This document shows positions 34,410 to 45,275 of a stretch of DNA of 64,000 nucleotides, one piece after another. The stretch's first letter is position 1. Each line of letters starts with the position of its first letter. The notes under the pieces are model-generated. The model ran no database searches. It saw nothing but the letters and a program-made list of their open reading frames with translations, and was not told where the DNA came from. A program made the position numbers and the translations under genes. The stretch comes from Sacculina carcini. Taxonomy: Eukaryota > Arthropoda > Thecostraca > Sacculinidae. The DNA is taken from assembly GCA_916048095.2 (NCBI GenBank), contig OU696594.1, positions 654,001 through 718,000 of the forward strand, read 5' to 3'.

Positions 34410-35351
34410 CTAGCATTAAAACCCGCCCGTTGTGCGGAGCAATTCATAAAAATATTGCAAATTAAAAATAAATAAGGCAAACTCATGAAAACCTTAATCA
34501 ATTAAAAAGTCTAAATTTCATTATTTTTAATTATATTTTGACAAAATATTTTCACTCAACCCTCCTCATATTTAAACCCGCCCGACGTGAGGAACAATTC
34601 AGAACTCGAACACCATCCGTTCTGGTTCTTGTCAAATCAATTAGTTTTGTATATGAATTCATTCTATACGGTGAAATTGAACGTTTTTTTGCTGCCCGCG
34701 GGACATTTTTATTTCATAAAAATAAGCCATCGCTTCGTTTGCGTTTGAAGCCCATGATCATTGAACCAGCGAACCATGAACCAGCGCAATTATGTCACCT
34801 CATATTCAAGCATACATACACAGACAGACAGATAATTTCTTCTTTATGTATATATATATATAACATTAAAACCCGCCCGTTGTGCGGAGCAATTCATAAC
34901 ATGAAATTCATATTCAATCCATAAAAAATATGGAAAAATAAAAATGATATAGGGTACACTCATAAAAATATTCATCTATTGAAAATTATAAGTTTAATTA
35001 TTTCTATTTCGACAAAATATTTCCCCTCAGTCCGCCTGAGTCATTTTTAAACCCGCCCGTCGTGCTGAATAATTCAGAACTCGAACACGATGCGTTCTGG
35101 ATCTTGAAGTCAAATCCATTGGTTTTGTGTATGGATTAATTCTACAGGGCAAATTGAACGTTCTATTGTCTATAGTTGCTGCCCGCGGAGCATTTTTATT
35201 AAAAAAATATCTTTTTTCAAATGAACCATTTGAAAAAATGATCTAAAACACTTTTTTAAACCCACCCGTCGTGCGGAACAATTCATACAATAAAATTCAT
35301 TTCAAATCCATAAAATATAATGAATACAAATTGAAAACCAAAAAATGTAAC
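34410..35351 (-). mobile_element. Inverted Helitron-like 3' part, before LINE insertion
   Basis: Reversed hairpin modules near 34425, 34577, 34875, 35053 and 35262 end at CTAG (34410-34413, minus strand). This is the mirror of 24.8-25.9 kb. The module continues at 40163 on the other side of the LINE. Confidence 0.65.
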
Positions 35352-35580
35352 GTATCATATCATATCATATCATGTATTTGTCACCAACATATAATTTACA
35401 CAATCGTTGTGACAGGTACCCACATAAGCATGCGCTTTTTTTCATGTGGGCCCTTTACAATGAATAAAGACAACGTACAAAAAAGACAGTGGCATCGTAA
35501 CAAGATATAAATAATTACAACCAATATAGGCACACTGCTGAATCAGTCGATCGTCTCTCCACACGTCGAAGCATCACTGA

Positions 35581-36210
35581 TTAGTTACATTTATCTTGAT
35601 TCATCCCTTCAATGAATTTCTTTTTGAATGTCTTCAATGTCCTACTTTGTTTGACGCATTTTTGTATTCCATTCCACACGGTTACTCCTCTAACGCTCAA
35701 GCTTTGTTGTCTAGCTCGAGTTCTCGGGAACCTCTGTGCAAATTTGTCCGGGTGTCTCTTGTTTATTTGAAATAAAGCCTGCAGGTGTTTGGGTAATAAA
35801 TTATTGTGTGCTCGGTACATGAAAGCTGCCGTGTTCAACTGTACTAAACTGTTGAAGTCAAGTATTTTATACAAGTTGAAGTGAGCTTTTGTGGTCTCAT
35901 AAACTCTTATCTTTGCTATTATCCGTATCAAACGTTTTTGAGAAGTTATAATTTTTGTCAGTCTAGATTCATAAGTTGCTCCCCAAATATTATTACAATA
36001 ATCCAGATAAGGTTTTGCAAGGCTATTATATAAAGTTACACTGGCTTTTTCACCGATAAAATTTCTCAGTTGGAACATAGAATAGGATATTTTTGCCAAC
36101 TTGTTTGTAACTGAGTTTATATGATTGCGCCATGTTAGATTTTGGTCAATTTTCAGTCCCAGGAATTTGACCGACTCAACCTCCTCAATGACCGTTCCGC
36201 CTACTTTCAC
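35581..36210 (-). pseudogene. PHD/CCCH LINE: RT C-terminal part
   Basis: About 209 aa in the same frame as 36220-37137, cut off from it only by a TGA at 36220-36222 (context KNKKD, stop, GISVKVGGTVIEEV). It holds the thumb and C-terminal region: VKFLGLKIDQNLTWRNHINS, YNSLAKPYLDYCNNIWGATY, QKRLIRIIAKIRVYETTKAH and an end at EGMNQDKCN. It has no ATG of its own at the expected place. In the LINE it supports reverse transcription at the nicked target. Read as the distal part of one damaged polyprotein. Confidence 0.85.
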
Positions 36211-36219
36211 AGATATTCC

Positions 36220-37137
36220 TCAGTCTTTTTTATTTTTCTTGTTTTGAAAGCATATGTACTTTGTTTTGTCGGTGTTTAGTACAAGTCTGTTTTCATTCAG
36301 CCATTTGTCAACAAGTTTTAATTCTCCATCAATAGTTCTTTGTATATCCTCAATATACGGGGATGAAAAGAATAGATTCGTGTCATCAGCGAAAAGCACC
36401 TTTTTACAGCTATTTGATACGCTGAGTAAGTCGTTAATATACAGGAGAAAAAGTTTAGGGCCAAGGACCGACCCCTGTGGGACTCCACATGTGATGACTT
36501 TTTTGTCCGATATCGCCCCACGATAATCGACCATTTGGTGACGTTCATTCAGATAACTCTCAACCCAATCTTTAGCCTTGCCTCGTATGCCGTACACTTC
36601 CAACTTATTTAAAAGTATTCGATGATTCACTGTGTCAAACGCTTTTCTCAAATCTACAAATATTCCTATTGTGAAATTGTTCTTGTCCAAGGAGTTGGAA
36701 ATGAATTCTATGGTATCGGCGATTGCGTCATTCACAGACTTTTTCGACTGAAACCCATACTGACCAGAATTTATGATTTTGTTTTTGGAAATAAACGAGC
36801 TCAATCTTGAATCAAACAATTTTTCAAGAATTTTTGAAAATTGAGGAAGAAGAGAAATTGGTCTATAATTTGTGAAATTTGTTCTTTTGCCTTTTTTGAA
36901 AATTGGTATGACTTTGGCTGTTTTCATTTGAGCAGGGAAAACTCCACGTGTGAACGACAGGTTGCAAACATACTGAAGAGGTGTTGAAATGAATCTGACC
37001 GCTGTTTTTAGCAATCTCATGTCGATAAAGTCATCATCACAGGATTTCTTGCTCTTACATGACATGATGACGTTGTAGACCTCAGCTTGGGTGACAGGAC
37101 TCAGGAAAATTGTTGACTCAACTCTTTTCATATTCAT
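36220..37137 (-). pseudogene. PHD/CCCH LINE: reverse transcriptase
   Basis: About 305 aa covering the RT fingers and palm: AKVIPIFKKGKRTNFTNYRP then ISLLPQFSKILEKLFD, QYGFQSKKSVNDAIADTI, IFVDLRKAFDTVNHRILL, CGVPQGSVLGPKLFLLYIND, and the catalytic LFADDTNLFFSS with FADD codons at 36382-36393. The form FADDTNLF is usual in CR1/Jockey-group LINEs. It follows the endonuclease frame (37134-38123) after a frameshift near 37135 and is ended by TGA at 36222. All catalytic motifs look intact. Confidence 0.9.
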
Positions 37138-38123
37138 TGTCTTGAGATCTGCCGTGGCTTTTGGAATATTTTTGTCACATCATTGGCTGCTTCAACAAAG
37201 AAGTTATTAAATGCGTTCGAGATATCATCGCCAGATTTGTAATCATGGCCGTTCTGATGAAACACACATGAATGAGTGTCAGTTTTTTCTCGTCCTAACG
37301 CTTTGTTCAGAATTTTCCATGTGCTTTTTGTGTCATTTTTTGCTTGGTGGAGCGCATTTGAGATGAAATTTTGTTTCGCCTGACGTATGTGGGAAGTCAA
37401 CATGTTTCGATATTCCTTATATCTCATATTATCTTTTTCTAATCGAGTCTCTAGAAATTTCTTATGGAGTTTGTTTTTATATTTACATGATGTTTTCAGT
37501 GCACTTGTCATCCATGGCCTAGTTTCCATTCTATTGTATCTGCTGATTCTGCGAACAGGGAAACAATGGTCAACGAGCGTGATGAACTGGTGTAGAAAAT
37601 CACTGTAGGCTTGATCAACGTCCTCATATTGAGTGCATGTCCAGTTTGTTTTACCCAATAGTTCTAAGAATTCTTGTTCAGACTTCCTTGAAAATGTCCT
37701 CATCAATACACTTTCTCTTTGCCTAGAATGGCCTGGTCCACCAACTAGTGCATATATGGGTAGATGGTCACTGATGTCAAAAGTGACTGTTCCTGACATA
37801 ATCTTTTTTTTGGTAACGTTGATGAATATATTATCAATAGTCGTTTGTGATGTCGATGATATTCTTGTTGGTGATGTAATTAACGGAACAAAACCGTGAC
37901 CAAAAAAAGCGTTAATTAGGCTATTTGTTTCCTGTTCATCCTTCTTTGCGAAGTCTACGTTGAAGTCTCCTACTACAAACCAATTATTTTTGTCACTTTT
38001 TTCGAGAGTTTCACACACAAAATCTACGAAGCTCCTCATGCTCGACGCTGGAGACCTGTATACACAGGTAATGATAAAAACATGGTGATTGAAGTTCGCT
38101 TTCAATGTTAGTGCTTCTAACAC
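37134..38123 (-). pseudogene. PHD/CCCH LINE: endonuclease, distal part
   Basis: About 329 aa of apurinic-type (APE) endonuclease and linker: HVFIITCVYRSPASSMRSFV, the metal-site string VVGDFNVDF, the SPTRISSTSQTTIDNIFINV block and ISDHLPIYALVG with the catalytic SDH. Downstream linker RMETRPWMTSALKTSCKYKN is typical of the segment before RT. The start of the endonuclease lies in the previous frame (38189-39724). The join is a G run at about 38190-38198 on the plus strand (CCCCCC), where one more G would keep the frame, so it could be a sequencing slip or a true one-base deletion. Confidence 0.88.
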
Positions 38124-38188
38124 ACTATTTGTTTGTGTAGCCTCGACTGAATTTTGATCTACAATTGCTTTATTGTCAATGTAAACGG

Positions 38189-39724
38189 CTACCCCCCTCC
38201 TCTTCTACTGTTGCGATTCACAGTGAAAAGCTGATATGTTTTTAACTGATATAAGTCTAAGTTAGTATTATTATCGAACCAGGTTTCCGATACTGCAATT
38301 ATATCAGGCAGTTTTCGACCACTTACGGATAATGACTCCAACAATTCTTGAAGTTTGTGAAAATTTGCCCTGACGCTACGGATATTGACATGCACCAGTG
38401 AGACACCCGAATGCTTACTGAGTGTTTCTGAAAGAGTGCTTATCGAGAGACGATCGCTGTTACATGCATCATCAGTTGTTTTAGTTGTGTGTTCAACATT
38501 ATGTGACACGTCAATATTAGCGTCAATGAGGTTAGTGCTTGTGTACATTTTTAGTGTATCGGGGCAAATTCGAGACATACAATGCGTGTTCGCTGGTTGG
38601 TGGCAGATTTCTTCCACTTGCTTCATCAGCGTCATCATCTGTAATTGTAGTTGATGAATTTGGTTTTGAATTGCATGTACACCTAAAAAATGGCGGCCAT
38701 TTGGTTCGGCTATTTGACGATTTTCGGGGATGTTTTCGCATGAATGGTGAGCTGCTCCGTTTTGAGCAAGTGCCTGAACATAACTCATTTGCTTTTTTTC
38801 GTCTTTTAGTTGAACAGGCGTAACCATGTTGCTATTATTTCGTTGAACAGGCGTAACCATGTTGCTATTATTTTGTTGGCTCACGTACATGTAGTTCTGT
38901 GTGTTTGGGTCTTTTTGGTTTGGCGATCTGCTCGATCTGGTCATTTTTCTCGAGTGGTAAAAACGACAGTTTGTTTTTTTGCAGACTCCAAATTTTGTTT
39001 CGTTTCTGCACATTACGGGGTGATAGTGCTCACATCTCTTGCCTTTGTTGCATCCTCTTGGGGAAATTTCTCCATGCTTGATGAAATCCATGCACAACTT
39101 TGGGTGAGAGAATTTACACTCTTTTCCCTCTTTGCCATGTTTACATTTTTTGCGGATATAAAACTTACATATCTTATCGGCGGGTGATTGCACATGTTTC
39201 ATGGGTGATGTACGTCTTACCTCTCGTGCGGTGGTTTTTCCTTCATGCATCGCCTCTGTTTTCATTGCATGTTGCTGTCCCGTGCTCTCGATACTTGTCG
39301 GCTTCACTTCCGGTGCATCGACGATGTCGCTAGTTACATTTGTTTCGTCGGATGTGCCTGTGGTTGATATTTTCTCACCTGATAAGGCGTCATTTATATA
39401 GTCCCGTAGTTGATCGTATTTGTCTCCTGCCTTCATAAAAACACAGTTCCTGCACATGTATCTGTATCTGGTCAGCTCCAGGCACATGATGTGGTAGACA
39501 GGCAGGGCAGAGCACGCAATATGCACTCCTCTACCACATTCGGCACAACGTATACACGGCCTTCCGGAATTGTTTTCGCATTCCAGACATTCACTCTCCT
39601 GATTCAGTTGTCCAGTCGTCATTGCTTGTGTTGCTTGGGCGGTTGAAGCGTCCATTTGCTTGTTATTTGCGTCGAAGTACCTGCTGCGGTCGCTTTCTTC
39701 AGCTGATGCAGCTTGTTCATTCAA
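38189..39724 (-). CDS. PHD/CCCH LINE: zinc-finger protein fused to endonuclease start
   Basis: A 511-aa frame starts MNEQAASAEESDRSRYFD. Residues 46-94 form a PHD-type C4HC3 finger (C46, C49, C60, C63, H68, C71, C91, C94). Residues 186-257 hold three CCCH fingers (C186-C194-C203-H207, C211-C225-C231-H235, C239-C248-C253-H257). A basic Ser/Arg patch (KMTRSSRSPNQKD) and a Gln-rich stretch (IHQLQLQMMTLMKQVEEIC, possible coiled coil near 370) follow. From residue about 447 it enters the endonuclease (VSLVHVNIRSVRANFHKLQE, IIAVSETWF). PHD fingers are known in CR1 ORF1 proteins; CCCH fingers usually bind RNA. In-frame fusion of ORF1-like and endonuclease parts suggests one polyprotein. Roles in RNP formation or chromatin reading are inference. 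Confidence 0.85.
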   Translation of the reverse strand: MNEQAASAEESDRSRYFDANNKQMDASTAQATQAMTTGQLNQESECLECENNSGRPCIRCAECGRGVHIACSALPVYHIMCLELTRYRYMCRNCVFMKAGDKYDQLRDYINDALSGEKISTTGTSDETNVTSDIVDAPEVKPTSIESTGQQHAMKTEAMHEGKTTAREVRRTSPMKHVQSPADKICKFYIRKKCKHGKEGKECKFSHPKLCMDFIKHGEISPRGCNKGKRCEHYHPVMCRNETKFGVCKKTNCRFYHSRKMTRSSRSPNQKDPNTQNYMYVSQQNNSNMVTPVQRNNSNMVTPVQLKDEKKQMSYVQALAQNGAAHHSCENIPENRQIAEPNGRHFLGVHAIQNQIHQLQLQMMTLMKQVEEICHQPANTHCMSRICPDTLKMYTSTNLIDANIDVSHNVEHTTKTTDDACNSDRLSISTLSETLSKHSGVSLVHVNIRSVRANFHKLQELLESLSVSGRKLPDIIAVSETWFDNNTNLDLYQLKTYQLFTVNRNSRRGGG

Positions 39725-39750
39725 TTTACGGCACTCCCCGCACTGACTAG

Positions 39751-39778
39751 TCTTGACTAGTCTTGACTAGTCTTGACG
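39751..39778. repeat. Short tandem TGACTAGTCT in LINE 5' UTR
   Basis: Three copies of GACTAGTCTT in a row lie about 30 bp upstream of the PHD/CCCH LINE start codon. They could be a promoter-type repeat of the LINE, but no function can be shown. Confidence 0.5.
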
Positions 39779-40162
39779 TCCAATTTCCAATTTAATATCC
39801 AACAATAACCAATTGAAAGTGCTCAGAAAATGCAATTTTCAATTGTCGGAAGCATCGCATTCGATGTGGCACATGTTTTTTATGCAAATTTCCTTAGCGA
39901 TGTTTTCGCCCAAATTGGCTGAAACAATGACGTTATACCTAATTATAAACTATTCAAATTATACAATGTGCCAAAGCGCACAACGCGCACAATAGTGCAC
40001 AGAGGCACGCGATGCCCCGCACACTGCTGCAGCACTTTCACAACACTGCACCTATATGGCTCCTGGCATAAAAATTCAAATATATACAGCGCTAAACCTA
40101 GTTAAATCATGAGCGATTCAAAAGACGTCCGCACAGCAGGACAACTGACTCACAACTGATAA

Positions 40163-41375
40163 ATATATAAATATATTAACCAATAGAAAAGTCTAAATGT
40201 GAATATTTTTGTTCTTATTTTGACAAATATTATCCCTCAACCCGCCTGATATATAAATCTGCCCGTCGTGTGGTATAATTCAGAACACAAACACGAAACA
40301 AACAATGAAAGATGATGAAATCTTTTCATCAGAATGTTTCTAAACTATATTTATTACTCAACATCATTCCCCAATATAATTTGCTTAAGTACTATTTCAC
40401 TTTTACCGCTATAATATTTATTGTTAAAATATATATATTTTCCGCTATCATTAAAACCCAATATAACCTGAGTCAAACCTACCCAGCCCAACCCAACCAT
40501 TCAATCTTGACCGCTCTCAGCCTAGTCTGAGGTGATTTAACTTATTAGTTTGTGATCACAAAATATACTGATGCGATCATAATTTGTAATCAGAAGACTG
40601 AGATTATCTACCCCAGGGGTCCCAAACACGCGGCCCACCAATACTTTTCTCTCAACCCGCCAATATAGTATCGGGACCAAACTGTAAGGCAGATAAATTC
40701 ACATTTGTTGCATAATGCGATATAATTATACACCATTATCATATTATCTCATAATTCCCGGTTAATGCTTCCACTAATGCATCATATTCATACAGTTGTT
40801 ATTTTTTGGATTACACCGATATTACAGCCCTTGATATTACAGCCGATATTATATTATGCAATCAATATTCTGCTACGTATTATTCCTAATACATATATCA
40901 TCAGATCGCAAAATATATTTAAAGGTTCACATCATTCTCCAAAATCATTTGCTTAAGAGCTATTCTACTTTTATCGCTAGAATATTTACTGCTAGCAAAA
41001 TATCATATACCTCGCTATCATTACCCACTCACCCACTCTTTATAGATACATTTAAGCCCGCCCGTCGTGCGGAACAGTTAATAAAATATAATTAATATTC
41101 AATTCACAAAAAAATAGTGAAAATTGAAAAAGAAAAACAAACCCATAGGAAAGTTTTAGCCAATATAAAAGTCTAAATGTGAAATTTATGTTTCAATTTA
41201 GAAAACATGTTTTTCCACAACCCGCCTCATATTTAAAGCTGTCCGTCGTGCGGAATAATTCAAACAAGAAACAAACACAAAGAAAATTGATGAAAACCAT
41301 CCATGCTTGGAGCTAATATGATGCATTCTTAATTGTGATTGGGCTTCAGTGAAATTTAATCGGTGTATATTCCTG
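40163..41375 (-). mobile_element. Inverted Helitron-like modules beyond the LINE
   Basis: This is the mirror image of 23.87-24.75 kb: hairpin modules near 40258, 41060 and 41243 and the shared AT-rich segment between them. It includes the site without the satellite insert (about 41100-41125). Orientation flips back to plus near 41375. Confidence 0.65.
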
Positions 41376-41929
41376 TGTAATTATATTTTATGGATTTGAT
41401 ATGATTTTTATTGTATCAATTGTTCCGCACGACGGGTGGGTTTAAAAAAAGTGTTTTTTAGATCTTTTTTTCAAATGGTTCATTTAAAAAAGGTAATTTT
41501 TTTAAAAATAAAAATGTTCCGCGGGCAGCAACTATAGACAACAGAACGTTCAATTTCCCCTGTAGAATTAATCCATACACAAAACCAATGGATTTGACTT
41601 CAAATATGAATTTTATTGTATGAATTGTTCCGCACGACGGGCGGGTGTAAAAAAGTGTTTCCATTTTTTAGTTCATTTTTTCAAATGGTTCATTTGAAAA
41701 AAGGTATTTTTTTTTTATAAAAATGGTGTTCGAGTTCTGAATTATTCCTCACGTCGGGCGGGTATAAATATGAGGCGGGTTGAGTGAAAATATTTTGTCA
41801 AAATAAAATTAAAAATAATGAAATTTAGACCTTTTAATTGATTAAGGTTTTCATGACTTCGCCTTATTTATTTTTAATTTGCAATTTTTTTATGAATTGC
41901 TCCGCACAACGGGCGGGTTTTAATGCTAG
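41376..41929 (+). mobile_element. Helitron-like 3' modules with CTAG end
   Basis: Plus-strand hairpin modules near 41425, 41630, 41745 and 41895 end in GGGCGGGTTTTAATGCTAG (CTAG 41926-41929). The next base begins a new 5' end. Confidence 0.65.
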
Positions 41930-41949
41930 TCTATATATATAAAAGAGAT

Positions 41950-42325
41950 TGTAACGCTTAGACTCCACAAGTATACAAACACCGGCCACGGCGTGGAACA
42001 GAATAAGAATGTATTGCGTTTCCTGCGGGCTTATATAGGGTCGGTCAGGTCATGTCGTGTCATCAGTTGATTGGTCCACGTCAGCAGTAACACGGTCACA
42101 CATACAGGACAAATCCGTCAATACACAAAGCGCGTAACATTACATTAATTTACAAACATTAATTAAGGCGATGATTCATAAAAACATAATATTCAAACGT
42201 AACTAAATTAAATGATCACAAATCAATTCATAAAAAGAAACAACAAACAACCGCAGCTCACACACTCTCGATGAGGGATGCCAATTGAGACCAATCTGGG
42301 TCACAAATTGTTGCCACTCACTATA
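41950..42325. mobile_element. Probable solo LTR or small LTR-derived fossil
   Basis: A 376-bp insert starts TGTAACGC and is flanked by AGAT (41946-41949 and 42326-42329) inside a Helitron-like leader. The intact leader elsewhere reads AAAAGAGATCCTCTG, so boundaries are firm. A TATA-like string (GGGCTTATATAGGG) lies inside. Length, TG start and short duplication fit a solo LTR of a Gypsy-type element. The other end does not read CA, so this is uncertain. Confidence 0.45.
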
Positions 42326-43895
42326 AGATCCTCTGTGTGTGGGTGTGTGTGTCTGTGTGTCTGTGTGTCTGTCCAACCCTCCTTGGTCCATATTCTATTA
42401 GCTATTATTTGGCCACCTATAGACCTACCTGCTAACAATTTATACCATCCCGTTGAAATTTTCTTGTCTACACTTTAGATTAAGTTTTAAATTTCAAAAA
42501 TGAAATCAAAAAAAGTTATAGCGGTGAAAAGACAAAATGAACCCTGAAAAATGCGAAAATTTTGGTCCATTTTCTGAAGATTACTCCTCCTAAACCAGCA
42601 ATAGTACAACTGTACAAATTATACCACTGTGTAGAAAATTTCAGTTCTACTCAACAAAGTATAATTTATACCCAAAAATTAAATATAAAACAAATAAAAT
42701 TGAAAAAAAATCAATCTACATTCAAAATTTTATTTGAACTCCGCCCGTCCGATTTTCTATACTTTTTTCTCTATTTCTCAAAAAGTAATAATCACACATC
42801 TAAATAAATAATACCATCATGCTGGGAATTTTGTTTGCTATAACACGGTATAATTTTTCATTTTCCAAAGTGTATTAAAAAAAAGTTACGGCGGTGTGAA
42901 GTGTAAATGACAAAAAAGCAAAAAGGCAAAATTAGCACAAAGACGTGAATATTTTGGTCAATATTCCGCTATCTATTCCTCATAAACCAGCAATGGTACA
43001 GCTATAAAAAGTATACTATTGTGTAGATATTTTTGTGTTCTACAAGAAAAGTTATAATTTATACCCACAAATGATACAAAAAACGTGTACAAATGGCAAA
43101 ATTCTCAAATACATCCAAAATTACACTTGAACACCGGGTGATTAAAAGTAATTTATTTTTCTACCCATTTCTCAGGAACTATTTGTTACACATTACAATA
43201 AATTATACCATCGTGCTAGAAATGTTGTTTTCTACAATTCGAAATCATTTGTAATTTTCCAAAGTGTATCTAAAGGAAGTTACGGCGGTGTAAATTCAAA
43301 AGGACATATTGCCAATTTGACAGCTATTATGCGCACTTGCGATTACACAGGAATATACTACTGTGTAGATAATTTTGTGTTCTACAAGATATGTTATAAT
43401 TTATACCCACAAATGATACAAAACACGTGTAAAATTGGCAAAATTCTCAAATACATCCAAAACTACACTTGAACACCGGGCGACTAAAATAAATTAATTT
43501 TTCTACTATTTCACAGTAACTATTTGTTACACATAAAAATAAATTATACCATCGTGCTAGAAATCTTGTTTTCTACAATACGGTATACTTTGTAATTTTT
43601 CATTTTCCAAAGTGTATTAAAAAAAAGTTACGGCGGTGTGAAGTGTAAATGACAAAAAAGCAAAAAGGCAAAATTAGCACAAAAACGTGAATATTTTGGT
43701 CAATATTCCGCTATCTATTCCTCATAAGCCAGCAATGGTACAGCTATAAAAAGTATATAAGTTGCTAGCGAGTAGATTGAGTGGTGGTTGAGTATTAGCT
43801 GATAGAAAATGGACCAACGAGGGTGGGACAGACAGACAGACAGACACACACACACACACACACACACAGAGGATCTCTTTTATATGATCTCTTTT

Positions 43896-43985
43896 AACTG
43901 TGTGTGGAAGTCATGTGCTTGGCACGTGAATTTTGCAAACTGCAGCTGCACACATGTGCTAAGCACATGACTTCCACACACAGTT
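43896..43985. repeat. 90-bp hairpin (foldback)
   Basis: AACTGTGTGTGGAAGTCATG at 43896 is mirrored by CATGACTTCCACACACAGTT ending at 43985. The stem is about 33-35 bp with one or two mismatches (GCTTGGCACGTG against CACATGTGCTAAGC) around a 22-nt loop. It could be a short foldback element or a small-RNA precursor shape. It sits at a broken Helitron-like end and is not seen elsewhere in the window. Confidence 0.85.
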
Positions 43986-44800
43986 GTTTTGATGTTTTTT
44001 CCAGGTATTTCCAAGCCACTGCGTCTAAAAGTAGAATCTTTTGTGGCGTAGTGTAAAAACACAGCACATTTATATATATACAGAAAACACCTATTTTACA
44101 TGAATATATTACATGTCAGCTGTTTCTTGTTGTAGTCACTTTAGGGCACACATGGAATAATGCAATGGTACAGCTATAAAAATTATACTATTGTGTATAT
44201 AATTTTGTGGTATACAAGAAAAGTTATAATTTATACCCACAAATGATAGAAAAAACGTGTGAAATTGGCAAAATTCTTAAATACATCCAAATCTTCACTT
44301 GAACACCGAGTGACTAAAATTTATTAATTTTTCTACTATTTTTCAGTAATTATTTGTTATACATAAAAATAAATTATACCATCGTGCTAAAAATCTTGTT
44401 TTCTACAATACGGTATATTTTGTAATCTTCCAAAGTATATCTGAAGGAAGTTAAGGCGATGTAAAGTCAAAATGTCATGTTGCCAATTTGACAGCTATTA
44501 TACGCACTTGCGATTACACAGGAATATACTACTGTGTAGATAATTTTGTGTTTTACAAGATAAGCTATAATTTATACCCGCAAATGATACAAAAAACGTG
44601 TAAAATTGGCAAAATTCTCAAATACATCCAAAATTACACTTGAACACCGGCCGACTAAAATTAATTCATTTTTCTACTATTTCTCAGTAACTATTTGTTA
44701 CACATAAAAATAAATTATACCATCGTGCTAGAAATCTTGTTTTCTACAATACGGTATACTTTGTAATTTTCCATCTATCTGAAGGAAGTCACGGCGGTGT

Positions 44801-45275
44801 AAAGTCAGTCTCTGACTAACCCTCGCTGAGTGTGCACGTGTTTACCGTCGCTCGTTCGCGCCCGGCTGTCTACGCCTCGCTGACGCTCACCGACGACAGA
44901 TCCTGCTTTCTGCTAACGCTGAGTGTTCCTTGAGTTATATTTCAGTTGTTTTGTTTTATTATTATATTTGATTTAGCGTTACGTTGATTTTGCATTACTC
45001 GTTTTGTTCATTGATAATATTTGCCTTTTTAAAGGCGGATATTTTCTTCTTGCGAGCTCATTCATTTACTTCTAAGACTGTTTAAGTCAATTAATCTTTC
45101 TTTCGTTTCAGGTTCTAATCTTTTCTTTTGTTGAATAATACGTAAGCACCCAGGTACTCGATATTGCACTATCGAGTACTCGATTCCAGCGGTACACACA
45201 ATACGCATAGAGAACAGCGTCTTCCAGCACCGCTATTGTCAATTACCGTCTCCTCGCGTGTTGACATACTAAGTA
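44801..45275. other. GC-richer spacer before Gypsy fossil
   Basis: It begins right after a 340-bp repeat unit is cut off (GTAAAGTCAGTCTCTGAC) and reads CCTCGCTGACGCTCACCG. A doubled string ATCGAGTACTCGAT-like palindrome (TCGATATTGCACTATCGAGTACTCGA area, about 45158-45183) occurs. It may be the outer part of the LTR element that follows, but I cannot show this. Confidence 0.4.

Larger units (their letters stand above)
35352..40160 (-). mobile_element. Nearly complete LINE with PHD/CCCH ORF, 4.8 kb
   Basis: The minus-strand element splits a Helitron-like module: AAAACCAAAAAATGTAAC precedes it at 35351, and AACCAATAGAAAAGTC follows from about 40180, neighbours in the intact copies at 24.7 and 30.2 kb. 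The 3' end is GACAAATACATG plus a (ATATG)n tail (plus-strand 35352-35372). Coding covers PHD, CCCH, endonuclease, RT and a C-terminal region in minus-strand order from 39724 to 35581, with a 5' UTR of about 430 bp (39725-40160). It needs two frameshifts and one stop to explain the split frames, so it is close to intact and recent. Confidence 0.88.
41930..44800 (+). mobile_element. Helitron-like 5' part with 340-bp repeats, holding a probable solo LTR
   Basis: TCTATATATATAAAAGAGAT at 41930 directly follows CTAG. The leader is split by a 376-bp insert and resumes at 42326 with AGATCCTCTGTGTG, a (TGTC)n run and CCTTGGTCCATATTCTA. 340-bp repeat units fill 42600-43750 and 44160-44790. At 43750-43880 a reversed leader (CAGACAGACAGACACACA) ends in TCTCTTTTATATGATCTC. 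Confidence 0.6.

Noticed and set aside
38385-39401. Several plus-strand frames opposite the PHD/CCCH LINE
   Set aside because: Antisense shadows without motifs; the minus-strand zinc fingers explain the openness.
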